From Musa acuminata AAA Group (Eukaryota; Streptophyta; Magnoliopsida; Zingiberales; Musaceae), in assembly GCF_036884655.1 (NCBI RefSeq), contig NC_088331.1:12928501-12992500 (forward strand): a DNA stretch of 64,000 bases, written 5' to 3'. Below the pieces are notes generated by a model that saw nothing but the letters and a program-made list of their open reading frames with translations, had not been told where the DNA came from and did no database searches. Below, one piece after another: positions 11,639 to 21,943 of this stretch. The position numbers and the translations under genes were made by a program. Numbering within the stretch: position 1 is the first letter of the stretch; each line of letters starts with the position of its first letter.

Positions 11639-14426
11639 TGATGATGACAACTACTTGATGACGGAGTTAACCTTAACTCCCGGAGTTTAAACAAACTCCC
11701 CCTATCAATATGCCATATTGATAGAACCTTGAATTCAAACTGAATTCAAGTCATTGCAATATTCATCATGAATACTTGCAACACGTCAACATGAACATAT
11801 GCATAAACTTATGCATCACATGTCATGTCATCAACATACTTTCATCAACATACTTCTCCCCCTTTGTCATCAACAAAAAGGAGAAGTATCACAATCAAGT
11901 GTTTGTGTGTGATATTGGTTCAACTCTTTGCATGAAAATTATAATATCAAGTTTTATCATCATGCAAGTTTGCTAATATCAAATATCAACATGAAAAAAA
12001 TTACGATGTAAGCTTTTGATATCATAATGCAAACATTTCAAGTGTTTATCAATTGTAGCATTTCATCACATGGTAAGATATCAACGCGTAAAATTACGAT
12101 ACAAGCTCTTGATATCTTAACGCATGATGCAAACATGGCATAATGCAAGTTTGGCAATCATAGCATCAATTCATATATTTCTCACCCTTTGTTATCAACA
12201 AAACGGAGAATGATATAAGCAAATTTTAAGCATAAGTGCTTGTAATTATTCATGTCATAACTAAGTTCATGTCATTTTCCAACAGTGAGTGATAGGATAT
12301 CAATTATACAAACATCTCAAGGAAAACATGACATGGAGATAGCTTTGAAAACTTCTTCCTTTTTTTTTTTGTTATTATCTTTTTGCATGAAGGAGGAAGA
12401 CTATTTGTGATACATGCTATTTGTGAGTTTACTTCGAGTGAAGTTAGAATCGATGAGAGATTAAATCATGCTTCATTTTTACAAGGACCAAGATATGTAT
12501 GTGAAATAAATCCTTGCAAGTAAAAACACTTTCATCCATATTCATCAAATCCATTTCTCAAAAAAATATTTTTCACATGATGTGTGTATGAGAGATGTAT
12601 TTGTTAGTTAATTACATATGTCAAAAATCAATGATATGAACTAAACTTGATATGACATATGCTTGTTAAATTTGGAAGAGAGTGAACTTGATATGTTAGA
12701 TTCAAGAGAATCCGAAAATGAAATTTGACTCTTTCTTCCATTCGGACAAGGTTTTGCTATAGATATTCAATTACAATCATGAAGGTAAAGCATGCTTGTT
12801 ATCATGGAAGTTTTGTATTCAAGCACATAATTTTCAACAAGTAATTGTGTAAAATCATTATGCCAATCAAGTGATTCGATCATTCAATCAAGAAGGTTCG
12901 AAAAATAATTTTAACACGTTCAATCATTAGGACGTGTTTTCAAATACAATCATAAAGATAAGACATGCTCATCATCATGGTAGTATGATAGCAAGTTTAC
13001 CATATACAAGCTAGCAAAAAGAATTTTGCATTTTAAGGCCCGCAAGCTAGCAATTTTGAGATGTTCAAGAAGGCAATTCTTGCTTCTTGAAATATAAGTT
13101 TTGCTAGATGTGCAAGTTAACTTTTTGCTTCTTGAGATAGGCAAGATAGCATTCCTTGGTGATGTTCAAGATAGCAATTTCTTCTCTTTTGAGAAGTGTA
13201 ATTTTTACTTTCTTCTTGAATTGTGCAAGCTAGCTATCTCCCCTTTTGTCATTGTCAAAAAGAAGGAAAAAAAAACCTTTACATCAATTTTTAAATCATG
13301 ACAAAGGTTAGTATCAATTTTATTTGTGCATCATTATATTTCAATCATTGTTTCATTCACCACTTATAGCTTATCATGCACAATATATAAAATCATCTAA
13401 CATGATACAATCATTTATTTTCAAAATATTTATCACTATTTTAATGTATGATAATGAAGTATTCATGATACCGAACATTAAATCAACATTTTTTAAGTAT
13501 TTATCACTTCATTTTAATTATGATTCCAAACATTTATCATTTAAAGCATTCATGATACACATCATAATAAAAAGCATATGCATCATTCCAAATCATAAAT
13601 ATTTCAAATCATCATGGTATTAATTTGTCCCATTGCATCCTACCATGCATGATCGAAACTTCTCATTTGCATACATCAAAATAAATTCATGAATATTTCA
13701 TGCATTCATATCATCACTTGAGGAATATTGAAAAGAAATAATTGGGTGATGAGATGAATATTTCATGAGTACAAAGAATTGCATAAAAATCATATAAGGA
13801 ATACAAGTCACAATCATTCAAGAGAAAAATCATCATTCATTTTTAATTCATTCAATTTGATAAATCAAGATCATGATTTTGATAAAACTCATTTCAAATC
13901 AAAATCATTTTTATGGCTCACAAAATTTATAACATAAATAGATTCATGATTTCATTGATAACATATTTTCCCTGTTTTTAAGTGTTTCATTTTAAGTGGT
14001 CAATTTCATGTTAGCATGCCTTTTCATTTATGAAAACATGCATCAATTTTTTTTTTTTAAAGCCACTGTTATTATCATGAAAATTGATAATCCATAAATA
14101 TCAAGAATCATCATAATTTCAAATATATATACTCATTAATCATAACTTCAAATTGAACATGATTTCATATACTCAAAATCGAGAAATAACAATGGAAATC
14201 AACATGATACACATTATTACTTTTCAACCACATATAACATGATTTCATAAGGTATTTTTAATCAAAATCATTTTGTTTATCATAAACATGCAATTTTCGT
14301 GATTATTTTCAAAATTACTAGAATGATAAGCATGATTCACAATTGTTTGTATTTTCATTATAAAATTATTAAACATGTAATTTTCAAGAAAATTAAATAA
14401 AAAAGAAAAATGCTTTATGAAAAGCA
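11639..14426 (-). mobile_element. AT-rich non-coding spacer of N1
   Basis: About 2.8 kb of AT-rich sequence between gag and the polypurine tract, where pol would be in an autonomous element. It has no long ORF. 12950-13230 carries degenerate repeats of CAAGCTAGCAA linked to CTTCTTGA blocks, as in the sister elements. ATCATG-rich stretches fill the rest. Confidence 0.75.
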
Positions 14427-15431
14427 TCATGTAATTTCAAAGTAAACCAAAGGCATTTTAATTACCTCAATGTCGTAGGCTGGTAAGGCATAGTTTGCCG
14501 CCTCGCTTTTGTTGACTTTCTCGTCTTCAGATGAGCTCGATTCATCCCAATTTTTATTCTTCTTCTTGCGTTTAAAGCAAGTAGTTCCATTCTTTTTGCT
14601 TTTTAATTTTCGTTTCATTTGTAGTTTAAGTTCACCATCACTTGAGCTTATGCTCGAGTGGTCTTCAAATGTTCTATGTCCCAAATCCTTCCTGTTCTTT
14701 GGAAGGTTGGTTTGTTCATCATTGTCCTCATCACTTGAGTCATCGCTCAAGTGGCATTCATTTGTCCAGAGTTCCAAATCCTTCCTGTTCTTTGGAAGGT
14801 GGTTCTCAAGTTCTTCACGTGCATTGCACGTCATTTCATATGTGATCAATGAACCAATTAGTTCTTCAAGTGGAAAATGGTTCAAGTTTTTCGATTCTTG
14901 AATAGCAGTTACTTTTGAATCCCAAGTTTTAGAAAGTGAGCGCAAAACTTTGTTAACGAGTTCAAAATCCGAAAAGCTTTTACCAAGTGATTTTAAACCA
15001 TTGACGACATCCGTAAAACGGGTGTACATGTCAACAACGGTTTCGCTTGGTTTCATATGAAAAAGCTCGAAATCAAGCAGTAAAATATTAACTTTCGAGT
15101 CTTTGACTCTACTAGTTCCCTCGTGCGTGATTTCAAGAGTGCGCCAAATATCGAAAGCCGTTTCACACGTAGAAATCCGATTGAACTCATTTTTGTCCAA
15201 TGCGCAAAATAAGGCATTCATAGCCTTTGCGTTTAAAGAAAAATTCTTCTTCTCCAAATCCGACCATTCGTTCATCGGTTTGGAGGGAAGTTGAAAACCG
15301 TTTTCAATGATATTCCATAAATCCAGATTTAGAGAAATTAAGAAAACTCTCATTCGAGTTTTCCAATAAGTGTAGTCCAATCCGTTAAAGAACGGTGGAC
15401 GAAAGACCGAACAGCCCTCTTGAAAAGTCAT
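14427..15431 (-). CDS. gag: Intact copia gag protein (UBN2-type), element N1
   Basis: The protein has 334 residues and an unbroken frame from the ATG at 15431. It opens with a GLDYTYWKTRM stretch at about residues 18-28, typical of copia gag N-termini (substrate-like W-K-x-R-M). The UBN2/gag-polypeptide helices follow at about 60-210. The C-terminal third is acidic and Ser-rich with Lys runs. No CCHC zinc knuckle is present, although the pol-bearing relative has one (degenerate). The frame ends just past the NYAL motif in sequence that is also found in two sister elements at the same point. The start lies 36 bases after the primer binding site, so it is the first ORF of the transcript. Role: capsid-like particle protein; a short Gag without the knuckle might package RNA differently. 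Confidence 0.88.
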   Translation of the reverse strand: MTFQEGCSVFRPPFFNGLDYTYWKTRMRVFLISLNLDLWNIIENGFQLPSKPMNEWSDLEKKNFSLNAKAMNALFCALDKNEFNRISTCETAFDIWRTLEITHEGTSRVKDSKVNILLLDFELFHMKPSETVVDMYTRFTDVVNGLKSLGKSFSDFELVNKVLRSLSKTWDSKVTAIQESKNLNHFPLEELIGSLITYEMTCNAREELENHLPKNRKDLELWTNECHLSDDSSDEDNDEQTNLPKNRKDLGHRTFEDHSSISSSDGELKLQMKRKLKSKKNGTTCFKRKKKNKNWDESSSSEDEKVNKSEAANYALPAYDIEVIKMPLVYFEIT

Positions 15432-15467
15432 TTCTCTCGGGTGTAAATCCGAAATGAGAAATACCCC

Positions 15468-15479
15468 GCTCTGATACCA
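15468..15479 (-). other. Primer binding site of N1 (initiator-Met tRNA type)
   Basis: The minus strand reads TGGTATCAGAGC two bases after the end of the 5' LTR, the usual plant copia site complementary to the 3' end of initiator methionine tRNA. Confidence 0.9.
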
Positions 15480-15481
15480 AT

Positions 15482-18137
15482 TGTTAGGATCGAGAGCACT
15501 AAGAGGGGGGGGTGAATTAGTGCAGCGGAAATCTTACAGCGATTAAAAACCAAAAGCTGCGTTCGTTCAAAAACTGTTATGATGCAAAAGCAAATTCTCA
15601 GTTTGTATCTAAGTGCAGTTTGCGTCTAAGCGCAGATTGCGTCTAAGCGCAGTTTTGCGTCTAAGCGCAGTTTACGTCTAAACTCAGATTTACGTCTAAA
15701 CGCTATTTTACGTCTAAACGCAGATTTACGTCTAAACGCAGATTTACGTCTAAACGCAGACTTACGTCTAAACGCAGTTTTACGTCTAAACGCAGATTTA
15801 CGTCTAAACTCAGATTTACGTCTTAAACTCAGATTTACGTCTAAACGCAGATTTACGTCTAAACGCAGTTTTACGTCTAGACGCAGATTTACGTCTAAAC
15901 TTTGAAACTTGTTTGTATACTCGCAGAAGGCAGTATGCAGTTGGAATCAAGACGTAAACGTGAACTGAGATCTGATGATTGAGCAAGGAAAGCCGATTTA
16001 CGTCTGAATGCAGTTTTACGTCTAAATGCTGAAACTCGTTCGTAAAATCGTAGAGGAAAGTTTGCAGTTATCAATAGGATCAAAATGTAAGTATAAACTG
16101 CAAAGAAGCTCGTTCGTAAAAGCACGGAAGACAGTTCTGCAGAATCAAACGTAAACGTAAACAGTAACGTATGAAAATACGAATTTACGTCTGAATGCAG
16201 ATTCGGAAGAACAGCACTTAGAACTTGTTCGTGAAAGCGCAGAGAGCAGTAGTAATGAGGGAGGTTTGCAGTAATGATAAAGTGCTCGAAAATAAACGCA
16301 AACCAGAGATTTAGAGTGGTTCGGTCAGCCTTGACCTACTCCACTTTTGGCTTCCTCCACCGACGAGGTTGCCGACGTCAACTAGGTGCCTTCCTTCAAT
16401 GGGCGAAGGCCAAACTGCCCTTTTACAATTTCTCTCCTTTTGACAGGCTCAGGAGACAACCTTTACAGACCTTTCTCTCCTCACTTTACAACTGAAAACT
16501 TGAAGAACAGAAGGAGGAGACTTAAAGGCTTTACAACACTTTTGAGCTCTTAGAATCACAGAAAAGATCAAGATTTCGGTGTAGGTCTGTATCTTTTCAG
16601 TGCTGAATGGGTGGGGTATTTATAGGCCCCAACCCAATTCAAAATTCGAGCTCAAAACGATCAAATCGATCAAATCCCAGAATTCTGGGATCTGGCGGTT
16701 GCACCTCTTGACTGGAGAGGTGGCACCGCCTGGCAGAGCTCGAAGACTGAGCTCAGGCGATTGCTTCTCTCTGCCAGAGCTCGAAGACTGAGCTCGATGG
16801 TTGCATCACCTGGCAGAGCTCGAAGACTGAGCTTGGTGGTTGCATCACCTGGCAGAGCTCGAAACTGAGCTCGGTGGTTGCATCACCTGGCAGAGCTCTA
16901 AACTGAGCTCAGGCTGATGCACCTCTCTGCCAGAGCTCGAAGACTGAGCTCGGTGATTGCATCACCTGGCAGAGCTCGAGACTGAGCTCAGGCTGATGCA
17001 CCTCTCTGCCAGAGCTCGAAGACTGAGCTCGGTGGTTGCATCGCCTGGCAGAGCTCGAAACTTGAGCTCTGGCGGTGCTACCTCTTGGCAGAGGAGGTTG
17101 CACCGCCCAGTCTAGCTCGAAGACTGAGCTCTGGGCGGTTGCACCTCTTGGCTGGGGCGGTTGCACCTCCCAGCCTCGCAGCCCTGGCGGTTGCACCTCC
17201 TGGCTAGGGCGGTTGCACCTCCCAACCTCGCAGGAAGACATAGCCTGGGCGGTGCTACCTCCAACCCTGGCGGTGGCACCTCTTCACTATTCCAGCTCAC
17301 TTGGTTTGGCTCCAAACTTGGTCCAAACCAGTCCGAACTTGGGCCTAATTGGCCCCTACTTGGGTTATAGGATTAACACCTAATCCTAACCCTAATTAAC
17401 GTGCTAACTATGAATTTAAAGACATTTTCTAAGCTATTACAAAGTCCGCAAGTCAAGACTTCTTCTAGCGAGCTTCCGGCAAACTTCCGGCGGTCTTCCG
17501 ATGAACTCTCGGAAACCATTCTGCGGACTCCCGGCAAGCTCCTAGACTTCACGATTTGTTCTTAGCGAGTTCCAACGAGCTTCTTCGGCAAGCTCCGATC
17601 TTTCTCGGCGAGCTCCGCGAACTCCCAACGAATCTTCGGACTTCCGTCGAACTCTCGAACTCGCAACAAATCCTTCGCGCTTGACTCCGACACTTTGTTT
17701 CGCTTTGTCTTCATCGTTATCATAGTTAATCCTGCACAATTAAAACAAAACTTCGATCGAGACAATTAATCCTAAGCAATTAACCAAGTTGTCCGGCATG
17801 TCATTGGTCCCTCGACGCTTCGTCTGATTCTTCGGCGCATCGTCCTCTCCTGCGGCCTATTGCCCAATCGGCCAGTTGACTCCGCAACTCCGATATCCTT
17901 GGCACAATACCCGCTCTTCTTGGCCCGATGCCCGAGTCCACGGCCCGAAGCCTTCTGTCGATACGTCGACCGATCCACCGGCCCGACGTCCAATCTTCTG
18001 ACATGTTCCTCCGGCACAACATGATTTTCCTGCTTTAATTGTCTCATCCTGATCAAAGCATCCTGCGTCACTCAAAACGCATATTAAATCATAAACATAT
18101 ATCAAGTAGTTTCATCATCAAAATACGAGATTCAACA
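15482..18137 (-). mobile_element. 5' LTR of element N1
   Basis: Nearly identical to 8968-11625. Differences I saw include G to A near 15704, A to G near 15932, a 2-base loss near 17706 (CTTTATGTC versus CTTTGTC), and a few other single changes. TATA box at 16617-16624. The R/U5 array is at 15605-15902 and the U3 arrays at 16686-17284. Confidence 0.9.
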
Positions 18138-18142
18138 TTATC
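18138..18142. repeat. Target-site duplication TTATC, right copy
   Basis: Matches 8963-8967 exactly. Confidence 0.9.
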
Positions 18143-18530
18143 TTCTAAACCCGTAAAAAGGAGAAAGCACTGTAAAGATGTGGTTGGTCTTCGTCTGTTG
18201 AAGGAAGACCATTAGTGGATGCTGGTGACCTCAACGGAGGAGGAATCGAAAGTGGATGTAGGTCACTACGATCGAACCACTATAAATTCTGGTTTGCATT
18301 TCTATTATTGTCATTTACTTACTTTGCAATTGCTTCACTTCTTCCTTACTTGGTTTTCACTACTCTTACGAACAAACACACTTTCGAGTTATGTTCCGAG
18401 ATCAATTTTTCATCATACGAAATTTATAAAATCGATATTTTTATCCACTACACTAATTCACCCCCCTGCTTAGTGCCGACTTGATCCTAACAATTGAGAG
18501 TTCGAGAATTCGTTGGAAGTCCGAATGTTC

Positions 18531-18977
18531 TGTCACGAACTTAGCTGGTTTTACCTAAGTCGTGCAGCATCCTTGCGTGTCCGTCCATAAAGGTCAGCCT
18601 CCCCAAAACGTCTCATGATCCCTTAGGACCTACAAAAGAGAAAATGGGTTAAAGAAAGCGCCTCACTCAGGATTCACAAGCAAACATTTCCGAAAACACT
18701 TCATAGATAATGCAAATTACAAACACACTTTACAAGCTCTGAATGATTACACAACAAAGGGTCAAAATGATCCACTACAGACCAAATATCTCTTACAAGT
18801 GTCTACATGACATAACATTTATTTACAAGCCTAAAACGACCACCAAACCCAACTAAAATAGGGCTGTTAAGCCTTCGACCATCCCTCTACATGCTATGCA
18901 AAGCATGAACAAACCAAGAGACACAAACATATATAAGCATTACATCAAACATCCTATTTAAAATTTTGTCCGTGATA
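18531..18977. mobile_element. Solo LTR, probably Ty3/gypsy
   Basis: A 447-base insert interrupts LTR A. It starts TGTCACGAAC and ends TCCGTGATA, an imperfect inverted terminus of the TGTCACG..CGTGACA kind, with GTTC on both sides (18527-18530 and 18978-18981). It has no internal coding region. The superfamily is inferred from the termini only. Confidence 0.55.
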
Positions 18978-20073
18978 GTTCGTCGGAAGTTCTGCCGGAA
19001 TTGACCGAGAAGTCCAGGAGTTTACCAAAGAATCTCATCGGAACTCACCAAGAAGATCGTCGTGAAGTCCAGGAGCTTGCCGGGAGTCTGTTGGAACATT
19101 GTCGAGAGATTGTCGGAATTTCGCCGAAAGATCATCGGAAGCTCGTCGGAAGAAACCTAGACTTATCGGACTTATTTAGCTTAGTGTATGCCTTAAAATT
19201 CGTAGTTAGCACATAATTAGGTTGGAATTAGGCTAACTCAATTATGGGCCAATTGAGCCCAAGTTTGGGCTGTGTTGGTCCAAGTGAAAAGACCCAAACA
19301 GTGACCCAATAGGTGGAACTGTCATGGCATAGTCTCCGAGACTGTGTCAGGTAGTAGTACCGCCCAAATACGGTTTCCAAGAGACTGTCAAGTGGTGGTA
19401 CAGCCAGACTGGGAGGTGGTACCGCCCAGTGGCAGGGTGCCAAGCGGTGGTACCACTAGATTGGGCGGTAGTACCGCCCGGTGTCATTGCTACAAGCGGT
19501 GGTACCGTCAGGACCCGAAAAACTTGGGATGAGATACTTTTAGGCTCCAAGTTTGAATGCACTTAAGGCCTATAAATACCCCTCTCATCCCTGGTTAACG
19601 TACATAAGAATTGAGAGCAAAAAAGAAGAAAAATATTATTTTAATCTTATGAGAACTCCTGTAAAAACTCTAAATATTAGTATAATTTAAGAGAAGAGAA
19701 AGTGGGAGTGAAAAGATCGTCTCCTAAACCTATGAAAAAGAGAAGAAGGGTGTAAAAGGATAGTTGATCTTCACCCATTGAAGGAAGATTGTTAGTAGAT
19801 GTCGATGGCCTCGACGGAAGAGGAATCAATGGAGTAGATGTAGGTCACGATGACCGAACCACTATAAAACGGTTTGTATTTCTGTTTTGATGTTTATATT
19901 TATTACAATTTACTTTATTTCCTCGTTACTTTTGCTGCACATCCTTCCTACACTTTCAAGTTAATATCTTTCCGAAACGGTTTTTCATCGTACGAAGAAT
20001 TTTTAAATCGACGTGATTTTTATCCGCTGCACTAATTCACCCCCCTTCTATTAGTGTCGACTCAATCCTAACA

Positions 20074-20503
20074 GTCTGGGCAGTATAATCGCTTGACAAA
20101 GCCTTGAAGATTGGGCTCTAGTGATACCACCGCCTGACAGGGTAACTACGATAATTAAGGCTAAACAAAATTATAATGCAAGCAATCCTAGTTGTCCGAC
20201 ACATTAATTGTTCATCCGAACTTCTAGTGAAACTTTTGGCGCACTCCCGACGATCTTTTGGCAATCTTTCGAGGAACTTCCGACAAACTCCCGGCGAGCT
20301 TCTAACGCATCATCCGAACCTTCGGCACATCCCTCGATTCTTCCGGCCCGATAGTCGATCTTTAACTCCGGCCCAACATTCAATTTTTTTTTAATTTTTT
20401 TGCCTTTTCACGATTGTAATTAGTTCTACATCACTTTTCTCAACATATGGATTAGATCATTAATTTATTAATTAATTTCATCATCAAAATATGAGATTTA
20501 ACA
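20074..20503 (-). mobile_element. SIRE-like LTR fragment, minus orientation
   Basis: It matches 52300-52931 of another family LTR (shared blocks such as AATTATAATGCAAGCAATCC and GATTAGATCATTAATTTAT) and ends GAGATTTAACA, the LTR start in minus sense. Its U5 side is missing. Confidence 0.65.
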
Positions 20504-21943
20504 TATTTTACCAATATTTATTTTTTTAAAACTTAGACAAAAACGTCCTCACTCTTTATATTAAATTACATTGAAATATATTTTTCTTTATCAACGTGAT
20601 TTGGTTTGGTTTGGTTCACCAACTACTCGTTGGTCTTCTCTTCGTTTGCTCCTTTTTTTTATCTTCTCTCACTTCACCTCCCATTTTATCTCTATTTTCT
20701 CCCATATCTTCTTCTCCTTACATTTTACTCAAAAAAGTTATTGAACTTGAATTATAATCATATTACACTCAAATTATACTCATTCATATAATATATAAAA
20801 AATATAATAATTTTATATAAAATAATTCTAAATTTATCATAAAATTTAAAAATTAAGCTATTCTAAAAATATATTATTTTTGTATAAATTTATCTAAAAT
20901 TATCCAAAAAATTATTACACTCTAATTACACACATTCATAGAATATATTAAAAAAATATTAATTTTATATAAAATTATTCTAAATTCATCATAAAACTAA
21001 ATGTTTAATTTTTATCCTATAAATATATGAAATTTTATATAAAATTATCCTAAATTATTCAATAAAACTAATCATAAGATTTTTTATTTCCTATTTCTTT
21101 TATTAACCTACTTATACTTGAAATTGAACTAAGTCGATCAACTACCTTATTTTAGAAATAGTATTTTTTTATTTTTAGATAATTTTAGGATGATCAATTA
21201 TCAAAACTTTGATAATTCTATTAGAATATGATTCTAACAAACTTGTATTATTTTTCCCTTTATAATAAATTTAAGATAATTTTATATAAAAAAATAATAT
21301 ATTTTTTTAATAAATTTATAAATAAGTATAATTTGAGTGTAACTTAAGTATAATAGACTTTTTCGATATAGACTATGAGGAGGAGGAGGAGGAGATACTA
21401 GAGGAGGGGAGGGGAGGAGGAAGCCAGCGATAGATGATGAGTAACAGGAAAATAGGAGGAGAACAAGGGGAGGAGGCCAATGTGGCGGAGTGGAAGGCGA
21501 GGTCGGATGAGGAGAGTATGAAGGGAGAGAATGTGAAGAGTGAGAAGATGGAGTGTGAGGAGGGTTGATTTGAAATAATTTATTAGTCTAAATCGACTTA
21601 AAAAAAGTTAAAAATAAAAGAAAAATGAATATTTATGAAAAGGAAAAGCTTCAAGCCATCCCATACAAAAACGAATGGTGAGGACACTGTTTGATAAATT
21701 GCCCTAATTACTTTTGTGTGTTGATTCCTCAACACAGTTGGCATTATAACAATTTGAAAACACATTTGTAAGGACAAATACATTATTTTTAAAATGCCAG
21801 GATGTGTGTGTAAAATTACCAGATGTATTAGGAATCCCTAACGGGGGAATCGCGCTCTCTGAGCCAACGGGTTGGCGTTTCACAGGGTTGATACTTTCTT
21901 TCGGCAACGCTCGAAGAATCCGTTGTTCTTGAGAGGGAAAAAG
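20504..21943. other. AT-rich and purine-rich flank upstream of PIG-P
   Basis: No gene seen. 20510-21360 is very AT-rich and holds an imperfect inverted repeat. 21370-21550 is a GGA-rich purine stretch. 21600-21900 is unique-looking sequence that probably includes the PIG-P promoter and 5' UTR; I could not single out a TATA box with confidence. Confidence 0.5.
20727..21362. repeat. Imperfect inverted repeat, about 100-base arms (MITE-like)
   Basis: The left arm, from AAAAAAGTTATT at about 20731 through TTACACTCAAATTATACT, reappears as reverse complement in 21262-21362 (AGTATAATTTGAGTGTAA, then GACTTTTTCG). A further direct partial copy of TTACACTC lies near 20919. No clear target-site duplication was read. 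Confidence 0.45.

Larger units (their letters stand above)
8968..18137 (-). mobile_element. Complete gag-only SIRE-like copia element (N1)
   Basis: This 9,170-base element lies on the minus strand with two 2.66-kb LTRs (8968-11625 and 15482-18137), a primer binding site, a polypurine tract, and a 5-base duplication TTATC on both sides. The internal region is only 3,856 bases and encodes a gag protein but no protease, integrase, RT or RNase H. By eye the LTRs differ at about eight bases plus one 2-base gap, so the insertion is recent. It must have used enzymes from another element. Its LTRs are roughly twice as long as those of its relatives because of tandem arrays. Confidence 0.92.
8051..18492 (+). 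mobile_element. Nested SIRE-like solo LTR (LTR B), split by a complete element
   Basis: It starts TATTGAATCTCGG at 8051 and ends GATCCTAACA at 18492. The two pieces are 8051-8967 and 18138-18492. It has a U3 with GGCGGTGGTACC-type repeats (8590-8760) and a TATA-like CCTATAAATATC near 8806-8817. No internal region of its own is attached, so it looks like a solo LTR. I could not read a clean target-site duplication. Confidence 0.6.
7575..20073 (+). mobile_element. Interrupted SIRE-like 3' LTR (LTR A) hosting nested insertions
   Basis: LTR A is in three pieces: 7575-8050, 18493-18530 and 18978-20073, about 1.6 kb when added together. It starts TATTGAATCTCAG right after the polypurine tract and ends CAATCCTAACA. 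The piece ending near TTTCGTTAG at 8050 is continued by GAGAGTTCGAG at 18496 exactly as in uninterrupted family LTRs (for example the minus copy near 28800-28870). Inside it lie LTR B with a complete element, and separately a solo gypsy-type LTR. A TATA-like CTATAAATACC lies at 19569-19579. Confidence 0.7.
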
